From positions 58,914 to 122,913 of the forward strand of contig MU619291.1 in the NCBI GenBank assembly GCA_025201805.1: 64,000 nucleotides of DNA, read 5' to 3'. Source of the stretch: Parasitella parasitica (Eukaryota; Mucoromycota; Mucoromycetes; Mucorales; Mucoraceae). The notes under the pieces were generated by a model. It saw only the letters and a program-made list of their open reading frames with translations, had not been told where the DNA came from and did no database searches. Each line of letters starts with the position of its first letter. The stretch's first letter is position 1. Below, piece after piece: positions 46,552 to 59,076 of the stretch. The position numbers and the translations under genes are program-made.

Positions 46552-49500
46552 ATGAAGGATAATACTACTATTCTAGATAATGAAAGCGGTTATACCGCTA
46601 ATGTCTATGCTGAAAAGGACAAGCAAATGCTCGAAGTTAGAGATAACTTGGAGAAACTTGGTTTTCTCCCCAAGGAATTGGTCGAGAATGAGGTGACATG
46701 GTTTTACAAGTAAGGGTTACCATGACAACACCATGTTGATTTTGAATCCAGGTTACTAACATTGACTTTTATCCATAGTAACCTCAATATTGACGACTAT
46801 TACTTTACTTTGGAAAGTGTTGATACTATCTCTAATCATATCATGTCCTTGTACGGTGCCAAAATCTTGGCTTATACCAAGAATGAAAACGTCTTGGACA
46901 TCAATTTGCAAAAAGAAACCGAAGATTCTGCTGTTTATATCCATTCTTCTGAACCTGGTGTGTCTCAAATCTATGGTCCTCAACATGAAAGAGCTATTGA
47001 TGACAAATTTTTGGACAAGTCTACTCCCTCTGAAGCCTACCGCGTTGAATCTTATCGTTCAAGCTCCAATGGAGACGGTGTAACTTCACAACTTCGTAGT
47101 TACTTTGTTACCAAGTGTGAATTTGGAAATGACTCTCCTACTCCTGAACAAGAAACTGACATCAAGCAAGTCGCTGATAAGAACTTCTTATTTAAGGCTA
47201 CTGATTTTACTCTGAAACTCTATGAAGATGTCATGCAAAATGTGCTCCAACGTACCGGTCCTGTCATTGAAATGTGCGAAGTCAAAGGTTCTCGTGAGCG
47301 CCGTCTTATTATTGGTTATCGCCAAAGAAGCACCAAAGGTTTTTTTTCTGCTGTTAGTGATTTATACCATTACTATGATTTGTATACTACTCGTAAATAT
47401 GTTGGTAAGTCATTGTGTTTAGACTGAGAAAATAAGAGTAGTGAACTTATTTCCATTCGAAAATAGAGCAATTCTCCAATGGTGTCACCATCATTGGTTT
47501 ATACTTGCATCCCGTTCCTCAATCAAAGGCTGCTCCCATCGAAAACTCTATTTACCAAGTTATGAAGGAAGCTTCTCTTTTATACTGTCTCCCAAAAACT
47601 CCTTTGCAAGAAGATTTCAAAGCCAGTAAACTCTCTGTTCAAGAAATGGTGTACGGCTACGTTGGTTGGATCTTTGCACAGCACTTTTTGAATCGTTTGG
47701 GTAAAGAGTATTTGAGTTTAACCTCTATTTTGGATCGTGCCAATCCTGTGCATGAAGAAGTTTTGAGCAAGTTGAAGAAGCGACTTCGTCAGGATACTTT
47801 CACTCGTGAATATATCCTTGATATCATGAAGAGATACCCCGAACTGCTCAAAGTTTTGTACGCAAATTTTGCCACCACACATTACGTCAATCAACGCGAA
47901 GCTTCTTTGCAACCTACCATATCCTTCCAACGTTTAACCAATATGGAAATACTGTCTGTTGATGATATTAGCAAGCGTATCAAGGCCGTTACTAGCAATG
48001 CGCATGAGCAATTGGTCTTTGAATCCTTCTTAACTTTCAACAAGCATGTCCTCAAGACCAATTTCTATCAAACTACGAAGGTAGCTCTTTCTTTCCGTAT
48101 GGATCCTAGCTTCTTGCCCGAAATCGAGTACCCTACTACTCCCTATGGTTTGTTCCTGGTTGTCGGTTCTGAATTCCGTGGCTTCCACATTCGTTTCAGT
48201 GATGTTGCTCGTGGTGGTATCCGTATGATTCGTTCTCGTAACAGAGAAGCTTATTCTATAAATTTGCGTACCCTGTTTGATGAAAATTATAACTTGGCCA
48301 ACACGCAACATCGTAAGAATAAGGATATCCCTGAAGGTGGCTCGAAGGGTACTATTTTATTGGATGTGGATCAACAAGATAAGCCTTTGGTTGCATTCGA
48401 AAAGTATGTCGATGCCATGCTTGATTTATTGATCGCTGGTGAAACTATTGGCATCAAAGACAAGTTGGTCGATCTTACTAAAAAGCCGGAAATTCTCTTC
48501 TTTGGTCCTGATGAAGGTACTGCTGAATATATGGATTGGGCTTCTCAACATGCCCGTAGACGTGGCGCCAGTTTCTGGAAGGCTTTCACCACTGGTAAGA
48601 GCCAATGTCTTGGTGGTATTCCTCACGATTTATATGGTATGACCACTCGCTCTGTTCATCAATATGCTCTGGGCATTTATCGTAAGTTGAACTTGAAGGA
48701 AGAAGAGATCACCAAGGTTCAAACTGGTGGTCCTGATGGTGATTTGGGTTCAAATGAAATCAAGATTTCCAAGGATAATACTATTGCTGTTGTCGATGGC
48801 TCTGGTGTTCTCTATGATCCCGTTGGTATAAATCGCGCTGAATTGAACCGTTTGGCTCAGAAGCGTGTCATGATCAACAACTTTGACACCACCAAGCTTT
48901 CTCCTCAAGGTTTCCGTGTGCTTGTTGATGAAGAAAACGTCAACCTGCCTGATGGTTCTGTTGTCGAAAACGGCCTCAGCTTCCGTAATACTTTCCATAC
49001 CAACAGCTTTGCTCGTTCTCTTATTCTCGTTCCTTGCGGTGGGCGCCCAGAGTCCATTGGTTTAGATAATGTTAACAAGGTGATTGAAAATGGCCTGTAC
49101 AAATACATCGTTGAAGGTGCCAACTTGTTCATCACTCAAGAAGCCCGTCTTCGTCTTGAAAACGCGGGTGTCATCCTCTTCAAGGATGCTTCTGCGAATA
49201 AGGGTGGTGTTACCTCGTCTTCTTTGGAAGTTTTGGCTGCTCTCGCTTTCGATGATGCCGGTTTTGAAGAACACATGTGCATCAAGAATGGTGTTACCCC
49301 TGCTTTCTACGAGGCCTATGTCAAGGAAGTTCAAACCATCATTGAGCGTAATGCTAATCTTGAGTTTGAAGGTCTTTGGGAAGCAAACCAGAAGACTCGC
49401 ACCCCTATCTCTATTCTGTCTGATGAGTTATCAATTGCTATTGTCAAGTTATCTGAGCAGCTTCAAACTACTGGTCTCTGGGATAACGAGAGCTTGAGAA

Positions 49501-49691
49501 ACACTGTGCTGAAACAAGCATTCCCTCAAAGTTTGTTGGAGAAGTTGGGTATGGAAACCTTAATGAAGAGAGTGCCTGAAAGTTATGTCAAGGCTATCTT
49601 TGGCGCTACTCTTGCTTCTCAATTCGTTTATAAGTACGGTGCTCATCCTGATAACTTTGCCTTCTTTGAATTCATGCGTCAAAACTACTAG
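46552..49691 (+). CDS. GDH2: NAD-specific glutamate dehydrogenase (large, Gdh2 type)
   Basis: Three exons: 46552-46709, 46779-47404 and 47467-49691, giving 1,002 residues, close to the ~1,050 of fungal Gdh2. The enzyme oxidises glutamate to 2-oxoglutarate and ammonium with NAD+. Catalytic-half hallmarks: RMDPSFLPE and YPTTPYGLFLVVGSEFRGFH, then FSDVARGGIRMIRSR, KDIPEGGSKGTILLD, GPDEGTAEYMDWA, GIPHDLYGMTTRSVHQY, the NAD-binding QTGGPDGDLGSNEI, GLSFRNTFH and the helix FEEHMC. The N-terminal regulatory half is diverged, as usual for this class. The start is set by the ATG after an A-rich leader. Regulation is not visible in the sequence. Confidence 0.95.
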
Positions 49692-49772
49692 ATATCTCTT
49701 TGCTTTCATCTACTATTTCACTTGTATTATAATATTCAATCGATCAATCAAATAAATTTATTCAAATAAATT

Positions 49773-51612
49773 TTATAGTTTATCCATAGATACTTGTACT
49801 TGATTCTTGATATCTTTCCAAGAAGCGGCGTTCTATCAATATGTTGGCCATGCATTTTCCTCCAAAAAAATAAATAAATTAATAAAACTTACCTGCTCAC
49901 AATATACAAGATGTATTTTGGCAAATGCAATCAACATTTGCCTTAGCTCAGTCTCCTTTTGTAGTTGCAGTCTGTCAAGGTCCTGCTGTATCTGAACAGA
50001 CATGTCTTTTAGGTCCTGCCTGGAATTAATTCTCGCTTGATCCAACTAATAGATAATAATGGATTAACTGCTATTATGTCGAAACGTATACAGAACATAC
50101 CAAATCAATAGCCTCCCTCAACTTGCTAATTTGATTCCGTCTTGTTTGCCCTGGGTCTGCGTCCATCATACCCTGGATTGTATCACTTACAGCCGAGAAC
50201 AATTTCCTTGGAGAAGACCATCTTTTGGTCTGGTTTTTCGAAGCGCGCAGCACAGATGCGCTTGCATTAATTGGGTAATTGATAGTTGAATTATTTTGCT
50301 CAGAATCATCCACCTTAATAATAGCTGAAAATCCATCCTCAATAGATTCGGTATCTATATTATCATCTTGCTGATCAAACTGATTAGTGCTATGGTCAAT
50401 GTTGGGTGCTTTTATTGGGTGTTGTACAGTGTTCTCTTGCTTCAGATCCAATTTTGATGATTCGTCTTCAGTTTTAGCGAGGTTGCGCAGCTGGATTTTC
50501 TTGTGGTCAATGGCTTCCTCTATCAACTCTAGTTGCGCTTCCTTCATACGTCTATAGCGTAGCACTTGTTTAGCTATATATACATACTGAGTATATTCCT
50601 GCACATGTTCCGCAAACTCCATTTCAAGTGATTGAACCATTGTCCTCGTTGAATGGCTAGTCCCATCAACCGTTTGTCCCATCCTTTCGAGGGAGGTTGC
50701 GAGCGTCCCTGTCTCGTTTAGACTGAGCGCATTATAAGCTGATCCCAACTCGGCATAGTCATCTGACAAGTCTATTTTACTAATTGTTTTAGCATATACG
50801 CCCATATTACGTAGTTTTTTAGTCTTGTAAAACTTACCCCCAAGACGTCCAAGTATGCGTTTTTGTGATTTCTCAAACTGAAAGGTATATTGCTGAGCTT
50901 TCTTATCTACTTTCTGCTCAGACTCTTCGAAATCTTTATCAGGGTACTTGAGTGTGTATGATGAGGAGGGTATTGGTATAATGCTGGTAGATGTAGGCAG
51001 ATTACTGGTAATGGACGTTTTGAAGCTACTGCTTTCACTGGCTGACAGTAATGGATCTTTTGGCAAGTCGGATAAGGGACTTGACTGGCGAATTTCAGTC
51101 CAAGTTGTGTCTCCATCGAGGAAACGATGAAAGATATGCTCTTTCATCAAGATTGGATGCTTCGCCAATCTTTGGAGAAACCTTTGGAGCATTCGTTTTC
51201 TCTTTTCTATAGTAGCATAGTCATCCTTTGTATTGGCGTAATTTACTGCGCAAAAGCAGTTACAGGTGAATGTCAAATCGTTGAACCCAAAACTCACAAC
51301 CTACCAAGCGAATGTTTTTCTGGTATAGGTGGTATAAGCAATGCTGGATATAGCTTAACAAGAGATCTTCGAAATGATTCAAATTCGCTATATCTTCTCT
51401 TTGCTCGTTTGTTCTATACAGGTATTCTCAATAAGTATATGCATCCTCAACTCGAATTTTTCCCAGGCAAATAGTATTGTTACCTCTGCTATTTCAATGG
51501 TGTAAACAACAAATGTATTTTTGTTTCCTTCTATTTGCTTGTTTTCAGCTTCTATTATCTTGATTTTATTGGCTAAATTTATTAAACATTGGCAAGGTGT
51601 AGGTGTATACAT
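49773..51612 (-). CDS. PX-BAR sorting nexin of the Snx41/Atg20 family
   Basis: Five exons, coding order 51612-51484, 51413-51305, 51245-50101, 50045-49893 and 49832-49773, giving 531 residues. The PX domain (about residues 16-115) shows [28 protein letters not shown] and [15 protein letters not shown], a phosphoinositide-binding arrangement. It is followed by [17 protein letters not shown] and [10 protein letters not shown], the Snx41/Atg20 pattern. The rest is a BAR-like helical region with a long low-complexity insert (about residues 330-430), ending [15 protein letters not shown]. Snx41 and Atg20 pair with Snx4 in endosome-to-Golgi retrieval and selective autophagy. The second exon is 109 bases, which explains the broken open frames. 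Confidence 0.85.
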
Positions 51613-51946
51613 ATTAAATGTGGAAAAGGGAAAGGGAAAGAAAAAAGAAAAGGAAAAAAGAAAGGATAGGGTCACTCATACAAACAAGCTTTGTAGTATT
51701 TATGCAGTAGTACGGTACTTGGGCTGCTGCCAATAAGAAGCTTGCTTTTAGTTTGTTTGATCCGGGAATAATTACCATCAAGTGTTTGACCAGAATCAAT
51801 AATCAACCATTACGCATCTAGAATTCTTAATGACCAAGGTTCACGAAAGACTCAAATTTTATTACAATTGTACTGTAATATTTGAAACTATTTTATATCT
51901 CTTGGAGCGTATCATATGTACAAAAGATTTTTCAATTGTAGGCAAG

Positions 51947-52138
51947 CTAGCTTCTCCCCACCTTTTTCGTATTATGATCTGTATCATTACGTAGAACATT
52001 GTGCAAAAGCATCAGTGCGTGGATGTATATAGCAACACCCAATGATGCGCTAATTAAATATAACGATTGAAGCAAGGTTCCATAGCCCAAATATATAGCA
52101 AAGCAGAAATTGAAAAGGTATCCCATATCAGTGTACAT
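51947..52138 (-). CDS. Possible small two-span membrane protein
   Basis: A 63-residue frame starting MYTDMGYLFNFCFAIYLGYG with two hydrophobic segments (the second around LISASLGVAIYIHALMLL), ending DTDHNTKKVGRS. It may be the last exon of a larger gene, because a TAG acceptor-like sequence lies just before the ATG. I do not recognise it. Confidence 0.3.
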   Translation of the reverse strand: MYTDMGYLFNFCFAIYLGYGTLLQSLYLISASLGVAIYIHALMLLHNVLRNDTDHNTKKVGRS

Positions 52139-52314
52139 GACAGCTACAGCCTACAGGCGACTTTTCGCTATGATCTGATTGTGTCTAAACAACAACTTTG
52201 TTTATTTGGGCCAGTTCATAAATTTACTCGGCAGAATTGCAGGTGGCTTCATTCATTCTATTGCACATAAGGAATTTCAAAAGTGAGCTTGGCTACTTTA
52301 TATAATTTTCAATC

Positions 52315-53110
52315 GTACTTGTCCAGCATATCCGGATCTGTAATATAAAAAGTATTTCACAATTAGTAACAGTATATGTATCATATAGCTCATACAATTA
52401 AATATGATGTATAGTCCCACACTGCTAAACATACGGTATAGATTGCCAAGTTAAATGCCATGCTCTTATGTTATTTATCAAAATCGATCATATACTTTTA
52501 TTCTCCATGACGAATAAAATGATAATTTTTATCGACTTGTATGTGTCTATTCATCACAACAACACAGATGATCTTGCTAAAATGAAATTTATCAAAACAA
52601 GATTAGAGAATTGTAAAACTGATAGCTAAATATGCAGCGTAACTTAACATGAAAAGCCATTTTTACGTAGTTTCATGTTTGGTTAGAATGGATGCCACTT
52701 GATCATGACCATTAGCTTTTCCCCCGCTTGCAGGCTTAATTTGCAATCTCTAATGTCTTTTCACCATTCTACAACATATTCGAGTCTCAAGTACCTCTGA
52801 CCATTTTTCAGATTTTGCTGTGTTTGGACCCCAAACCTCATATTCGATTTTCAATTTGAGGTTCAAACTGAGAATACAGGCTAATACCATAATATAACTG
52901 TACCTCAATACGTCTTCCGATTCTACACGCCTTTGCTTCAAAATACTTGAAGAAATAGCCTATACAGTAATAAAAAGGTATGTATCAGATGAGGTTGAAT
53001 CCAGTATGCCTGATCTTGGATAGTTGGCGGTGTTTTTAGCAGAAGTCATAGATTGATGAGCTTGAGCAGCTTCACGAAGTGGTGCAAGGTTAGCTCGCGA
53101 ACTGTGAAAT
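52315..53110 (-). other. Unresolved exon-like pieces of an unknown gene
   Basis: Minus-strand pieces: after a TTTCACAG acceptor at about 53102, SRANLAPLREAAQAHQSMTS, then AKNTANYPRSGILDS; after ACTGTATAG, AISSSILKQRRVESEDVLR with a GTACAG donor at about 52886; and after TATTACAG at about 52343, either PDMLDKYD and stop or a longer frame. No start codon or family could be assigned. It may be a real split gene or a remnant. Confidence 0.3.
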
Positions 53111-53483
53111 AAGCAAACAGTATTACTATAATTTTAAACAGCAAACATGCTAGTTAAATCAGCTCCAAATAAAAAAGCCAACGTTTTCATGTGAAAAAAG
53201 TTTTAAGGTGAATGTGGAGAATTGAGCTATTGCAGAAAAACATTACCCACTTCTTATTTATTCTGAAAAGCATATAACTTGTTAATATGCATAACTTTTC
53301 TATCACATGTTCTCGGGTTGATAACGCCAAATTTTCATTGCTCTCACCCTATGCTGTAACATTTTAGTTCCATATACAAACATTCTCAGGTTTAGTATAG
53401 ATTAAACCGAGTGTTTATGACAAAAATCAACACGAAAACACTTATTTATTTATGCAACATTATCGTGTAATTATAGCAACACT

Positions 53484-54896
53484 TTAATCAAGAGTGACTC
53501 TTGCAGGTAATAAGATAACCTGTTCTTCATCTACAAATAATGGACTAATGACCATTTTAACGTGTTTGCCTTCAGTTGTAGTATTCGGACCAACCAGAGC
53601 CATGACCCGTTCATCATAGCTACACCCGACAGCAATGGACTGAATAGTAACATCGGCATCTCCTCCGTGAATTTCAAGAGACAAAGCTGCAGACATTTCC
53701 AAGATATCTTCCCAAATATGCATGTGATCTAGTGATCGGCCAGAAGCTTTAGACATTGTACTCAATAATCTGCTCATCTCTTCAGTTAATCCATTTCGCA
53801 TGTCTGCCAGGTATTCTTTTGTGGCAGGGTTGAGTGATAACGACTGCACAGTCTGTCTTCTATACCACTTTGCAAAGTAGGCACCTAATGTACTGTGAAA
53901 CCGACGAATTTGGTCTGAATAAGCTGTGTTCAGTAAGCGCTGATTCTCTGTACCAAATGGAAGTGAATTTAAATAGGACTGTATGATTTGAAGAAACAGA
54001 GCCTGCTCAAGTTGTAATCGATATTCTTCATCGACAGTAGATTGCACAAATCTGGTTAGCGTTTCTGCCAGTTTAGCCAATTTCTGGGTCAAGGTGCGGG
54101 CATTGACAATTGGTTGCACTGGATTTGATAAAGGAGATGCAGCAGCAAAGTAATTGGGATCCTTTTTCGATTTTTGATTTGCTGGATCTTTGATTTGAGA
54201 CAGATTCATCGCTTTGCCAAATAACTCGTCATCGCAACCAGTCAAGTTTCTTAAATTGCTGATCATTTCTTCTTGATGCTTCTGTGCAAGCTGTGCATTA
54301 CGCAACTGAGATTGCAATATTTCATTTTCTTCCATCAGTTCAGCGTAAGATTTATTCACAGTTGCAAAGCTAGGCTGTGGTTGCGGTGGAGCCATGATCT
54401 GATCATCCACTATACGATCCTCATCATCACTCGCAACGCTATTTTCAAAATCTCCTCTGGCAGAACGAGCTCCATCATCGCCAAACTCTGCAGCATTGGA
54501 CCGCGAACGCTTGTCGTCATCTTCCTCGTTTCCTTGTAACAAATGTGTCTTTTCGACCAAGTCACGCTCTGAAAGACGAATATCGTGCAAATGGTCTCGA
54601 ATAGAAGCTTCCCCATCCAAGGTAGAGCGATCGTCATCTGTTTCTCTGTCCATTGTCATACGACTGCTGCTAATAACAGAAGGTGGCCCTCCGCCAAGAG
54701 CACTAATCACAGATTCTTGGTCATCAATAGTTGCTGCTACACTCCAGGTATCTGTATCACGGAGACGACTGGTATCCAAAGTATCCAACAAGTCAGTTTT
54801 GCGAAGATACGAATGTCTTGCACTAGGTCCTTCTATAAAGCTCCTTTGAAAAAAAGAGTCTTTATCACTACCTTCATACGAAGAAACCGAACTCAT
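53484..54896 (-). CDS. Conserved-looking coiled-coil protein, unrecognised
   Basis: Single exon, 470 residues from the ATG at 54896 (MSSVSSYEGSDKDSFFQRSF). The first half is acidic and disordered (Ser, Asp, Arg rich), followed by a coiled coil (SYAELMEENEILQSQLRNAQ, then LAQKHQEEMISNLRNL). The second half is a folded-looking helical region with QKLAKLAETLTRFVQSTVDE, LEQALFLQIIQSYLNSLPFG and a beta-rich end (KMVISPLFVDEEQVILLPAR). No catalytic motif, membrane span or signal peptide. The well-ordered C-terminus suggests a conserved fungal protein, possibly part of a cytoskeletal or tethering complex. No function is claimed. Confidence 0.65.
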   Translation of the reverse strand: MSSVSSYEGSDKDSFFQRSFIEGPSARHSYLRKTDLLDTLDTSRLRDTDTWSVAATIDDQESVISALGGGPPSVISSSRMTMDRETDDDRSTLDGEASIRDHLHDIRLSERDLVEKTHLLQGNEEDDDKRSRSNAAEFGDDGARSARGDFENSVASDDEDRIVDDQIMAPPQPQPSFATVNKSYAELMEENEILQSQLRNAQLAQKHQEEMISNLRNLTGCDDELFGKAMNLSQIKDPANQKSKKDPNYFAAASPLSNPVQPIVNARTLTQKLAKLAETLTRFVQSTVDEEYRLQLEQALFLQIIQSYLNSLPFGTENQRLLNTAYSDQIRRFHSTLGAYFAKWYRRQTVQSLSLNPATKEYLADMRNGLTEEMSRLLSTMSKASGRSLDHMHIWEDILEMSAALSLEIHGGDADVTIQSIAVGCSYDERVMALVGPNTTTEGKHVKMVISPLFVDEEQVILLPARVTLD

Positions 54897-55427
54897 TTTT
54901 TTTAATCTTTGCAATAGAATAAAGAAGAAAGGGAAAAAAACGGAGCCAAAAAAAAGAGCTTTCTTAAATAGGGGATCTCGATGTGTGCGTAGCGAAATGT
55001 AGCTAGTGACCTAGGAAGGCGTCTTTGTATTCCTTCCCATCTACGAATACAAGGAACATAGCGTAGTCAATTCAAGGTCAATAGCTCTAAAATGTTGTAT
55101 GCCCATTCAGATACAAGAGTATTGTCTGGAGAAGTGTATTGGTGTGAATATGAATCCGGTGTTTAAACCACTGATTTCCATGGCAAAATGTTTGAGAATC
55201 AGTGCAGCGCAAGACTATTTCTGGATGGATACGAGCTCAAGCTTCTAAAAGTCCATTTCAATCTATGCCAATTACAAATATTAGACTATTTCGTTATTTA
55301 ACATCCATCAACAAAAGGCAATTTTAAAAGAAAGTACAATGAATATCACATTTGAGCCATCTCGAGTTTTCGACTCCGTTTCCTGCATTACACTACGGTT
55401 AAAGAAGAATTTTATTAATTAAATTAA

Positions 55428-55709
55428 GAACACAGCAAAATAAACACAATCCAGCGAGGAATAGAGTGTATAAATGCTTTGTTTGGTTTTGTAATTCCCA
55501 TTCAAGTTTCGAATTTTTGAGAAGTCGGCGTTAAACCAAGTATATCTCATTTTGAAAAACTAATTAAAAATATATAGAAGCTTTAGAAAGCTATAAAAAA
55601 ATATGTGCGTATGCAACAAAGCGTGAAATAAATGGTCATGTATTTTGATTTGAATTAAGAGCTCTTTCAACAGAGTAAATCATGTTGAAAGTCGGGTGAA
55701 ATAGCTTGA
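55428..55709. repeat. 282 bp dispersed direct repeat, copy B
   Basis: Same orientation as copy A (10631-10913). Five substitutions and one single-base indel were counted by eye. The borders are sharp: upstream ATTAAATTAA and downstream ATCAACCAAATTAGG share nothing with the copy A flanks. It ends about 390 bases from a piggyBac-like transposase remnant. Confidence 0.85.
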
Positions 55710-56099
55710 ATCAACCAAATTAGGATATTCAAAATCCAAAAAAGGCGATTTTTTAAGCTGTACACTCCGTTCTAATTAATTAACAAGTTGGGATTACCCC
55801 GATCCTGACCCTTTCATAATAAATTTCTCCACAGAAATTGAAGATAACATGTTAAAAACTCTTTTTAATATTGAAATGGGTGTTCTTGTCAGCGATCTAA
55901 TTAATTTTGTTTGAAAAAAGTGAAAATTGAGCTATCAGGGATTGATTTTCCGGAGGCTGTTTTGCCCGATTTTAATCAGCCCAAATGGGCCGACTTTTCG
56001 ATTATATATAATTTGTATAGTGTATAACAATTTATTAAAAAAAAATTTATAGAAATGTACTTAAGCTAGTGTAGAATTATTCAAGAGCTGTTGGCGAGA

Positions 56100-56435
56100 T
56101 CAAACTTCTTGTATATGTCTGTCATGACAAGGTTTGCGGCCGTTGCCATGGTTCATTGATAAATGCTGGTGATTTCCATCACTTCGCAATACCCTTCGAT
56201 CATTGTAATCACTTCCAGAGGAGAAACCAAAGTTCAGAGCCTCACAATACTTCAAGAAAGCATAGGCCATGTTATCCTTGAATTGAGAATGATCAATTGT
56301 TCTTCCCTCATAAGAGAACACGCGGAAAGAGCTGTAAGCATTTGCCTCACAAATACCCAAGAAGAAACCAAAGAAGCGCATTTCCCATCTTTCCGTTTTG
56401 ATGATATCGTGGTATGAGATCTTGTTGTCTCTCAA
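56100..56435 (-). mobile_element. PiggyBac-like (DDE_Tnp_1_7) transposase C-terminal remnant
   Basis: A 111-residue minus-strand frame containing NLRDNKISYHDIIKTERWEM, RFFGFFLGICEANAYSSFR and 'HSQFKDNMAYAFLKYCEAL'. The combination W...R-FF-x-F-LGI-CEANAY-S-FR followed by H-x-FK-x2-(L/M)AYALL is typical of the end of piggyBac-type IS4-fold transposases. The zinc-finger tail is short (KPCHDRH). Upstream sequence contains stops, so the catalytic part is gone. A dead fragment next to repeat copy B. Confidence 0.5.
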
Positions 56436-56568
56436 GTTGTTAGGTGTGAAACACAGTTTACTTCAAGCAAGTACTTGGATTTAAATAAATCTGACTACAG
56501 CAACAGTACAATGAAGTACAACGCCGCTCTTGGTTACTTCAAAATGTTTAACAATATGGAAATCATAA

Positions 56569-57110
56569 TTGTTGAAGCTTCGAGGTAATAATCACGGATA
56601 CGACTTTCAAATGCTGATTCCTTTTTTGAATAGTGGGAAACTCCAAGAGAACACAGTACATACGATTGAAGATTGTCTCAAGTTGCTGGAGTGTGGCATT
56701 TCCTCTCTGAGGAAAGAGGCAATCTTAAATAAAAATTCTTCAATAGCTACGTTTAAAAAGCTCAAGGTTTTTGGCTTGCAAACCAATAAAAATCAAGTAA
56801 CGTTGTCCGAGTCATCTATGAATAATGTTACAAGCTGGAACTTTATAGAAAAACGAACAGCAACACTGCCATCTTCCTGGGATGACCGCATCTTACTTAT
56901 TCAATATCTTGAACTGATGGCCATTATCTTCGTACGTTTAAATCCCACCCCACCCTAGACCATTTCATTCTCTGATTTTGCTTTTTTTTTTTTTACATGT
57001 AGGATGATATTTGCGATACCCATCACTTGTAGAAGCTATTGATGGAAGAAAACTTGGGGCTAGCTTCGAATAATGAACCCACATTAAGAACTATATGTGA
57101 GGAGTAAACA
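56569..57110 (+). pseudogene. Remnant of an unrecognised gene with an intact intron and a premature stop
   Basis: The first piece (to 56931) reads LRGNNHGYDFQMLIPF, then ECGISSLRKEAILNKNSS and PSSWDDRILLIQYLELMAII. A 71 bp intron (GTACGT to T-rich ATGTAG) joins in phase to DDICDTHHL, followed by an in-frame TAG at 57030-57032, after which the frame stays open (KLLMEENLGLASN) to a TAA near 57110. The 5' end is not defined. The sequence style suggests a gene carried or copied by mobile elements, but I do not recognise the family. Confidence 0.4.
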
Positions 57111-57461
57111 TATGTTAAAGGAGATTGCAGGATATGTAGTTTATGATGTAAGTTAGTATTCAATAAAAAAAGCTGTTTTACTGTACAGGTTAGAATGTAA
57201 TCTTTAGTAGCTGTCTGAATCCAAGTGAATGAATGAGCTCAATACTTATAAAGAAGTCTGGAATCTTGTCATCAATTTCATTGATTCGAAGCTGCATACT
57301 TTATCACATTGTTCTTAATAGTTTAATTGAACAATCTTGCGTTAAACTAAATATTTTGTTTGTGGAGCCATATATCGCAAAAAATAAATAAAAAAGAAAG
57401 CTTTAATAAAAATGAAGGTATACTATTATATATTATGAAAAAAAAAGGACTACACGATGTC

Positions 57462-59076
57462 TCACAGACATGAACAAAAGCTGCCAAAACATCTCGAAAG
57501 GAAGCCTCGTTTTTGATCATCCAGTAATTCGTTCTGCTGCTGCTGCTGATGCAACAATAATTGGTGGGTTGAGTCCATCGTACGATAATTTACAATGCCT
57601 GCATCACTCAACATGGGCTGAGTTGATCTATACATGTTCTGTTGGCTGCTGTATCTTTTGTTTGATAAGCGGCGCTGATGTTTTTGCTGTTGCTGCTGCT
57701 GCTGTTGTTGTTGTTGCTGTTGTTGTTGCTTTTGCTGTCTACCTGGACGATCAACCGATACTGCATTGTTCAGGGCAACAATTGCGCTCTGTCGATGAGC
57801 ATTGCGATATAGGTTGGAGCGAGACTATTACATTATTAACATACGATCCATTACACGCATAAAAATATCTGAATTGCTTTACCTCCCATCCTTTACCGTC
57901 GTTCAGCAACATCCAGTCATAAATGCCGTCGTCTTGTTCGCCCAATGTATTCAAAACTCTGTCGAATAAATCTTTCATGTACTGGTAATTGGGATTTTCT
58001 TCAAAATCAAGTCGTCTCGCATATTGTAAATAGAGACCAAATTCTTCTGCATAAGGGAAAATAAAAGCGTTAGAGCCAACTCAACTCAGTGCCTCTTAAA
58101 ATTCAAAAAATACCAGGAAACCCGTCGCACAAGTCCTTGACGCTTGTGGTTTGCTTTTTCTCGCCAATTCTTTCATATTTCTGCTTGTTTGTAGCAGCCT
58201 TCAGCCCTTGCCAAGGTAATGCACCTCTCAGAAAGTACATGAAGACATGACCCAAGGACTCCAAATCGTCACGTCTCGATTGCTCCCTTCCTAAATGGGT
58301 ATTTACACTCATGTAGCGAGCAGTACCAGATAAGCTCTTCTTCTCCCTGTATGGAATATGCTGCTTTGTCTTGGGGTCGCGGTATAGTTTGGCCATACCA
58401 AAGTCAATCAAGTAAATGGTATTGGCATATTTGGTGTTGGGTCGTCCTATTAGAAAATTGTCCGGCTTGATATCACGATAGATGAGATTACGTTCATGGA
58501 TCGATTGCACACGAGTGATCTTTGCATAGGAACGATGAGTATATATATATATGTGGACAGAAAATTATTAAACTTACCATCTGTTTTGCAAGCATCGCCA
58601 CTGTCTTTATACTAAATTTACGAGAGCACATGTCGAATAAATCCTCTAGACTGGGGCCTAGTATGTCAATCACTAGTATGCTGTGAAGGCCCTCCTGGCC
58701 AAAGTAATACGCAGTAGGGATGCCACCTATCACCTGGCGTTGGTATGTTTACGTATGTTTAGGCGGTGATCACTTACTGATGCCTGTGAGTGTTTTGTAG
58801 GCGCGGTATTCTTCTCTCAGCTGTGGAGCGTCCGACTTTCTTGATTCGAATTTAATGGCGACTTGCTGGTTATTCATCAAATTGATACCTGATGACCTGA
58901 TGGCTCAAGTAGCTGTTACAAGACACACAAGCAAAAGAATGCTACCTACCTTCGTAAATAATGCCAAAGCTGCCTTCACCTATTTTTCTTCCCACCTTGT
59001 AGTGGACACCAACTACGTTGGATGAAGATACAGAATGTGTTGAGTTTGAGCGTGTTTGCCGATGTTGACCTGCCAT
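57462..59076 (-). CDS. Membrane-anchored casein kinase I (Yck type)
   Basis: Six exons, coding order 59076-58950, 58888-58778, 58726-58578, 58519-58114, 58046-57883 and 57788-57462, giving 427 residues. CK1 hallmarks: [11 protein letters not shown] glycine loop, [51 protein letters not shown], the CK1-specific [14 protein letters not shown] and [30 protein letters not shown], and the end of the domain [13 protein letters not shown]. The tail has poly-Q runs and ends CFGSFCSCL. This cysteine-rich end is palmitoylated in yeast Yck1/Yck2 and anchors the kinase to the plasma membrane. Yck kinases act in nutrient sensing, endocytosis and polarity. The last two codons before the stop are CL, so the Cys cluster is intact. 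Confidence 0.92.

Noticed and set aside
48030-49334. Several minus-strand open frames inside the glutamate dehydrogenase gene
   Set aside because: They are antisense shadows of a strongly conserved enzyme.
57470-57862. Plus-strand 130-residue protein rich in Ala and Val
   Set aside because: It is the antisense shadow of the poly-Q tail of the casein kinase gene.
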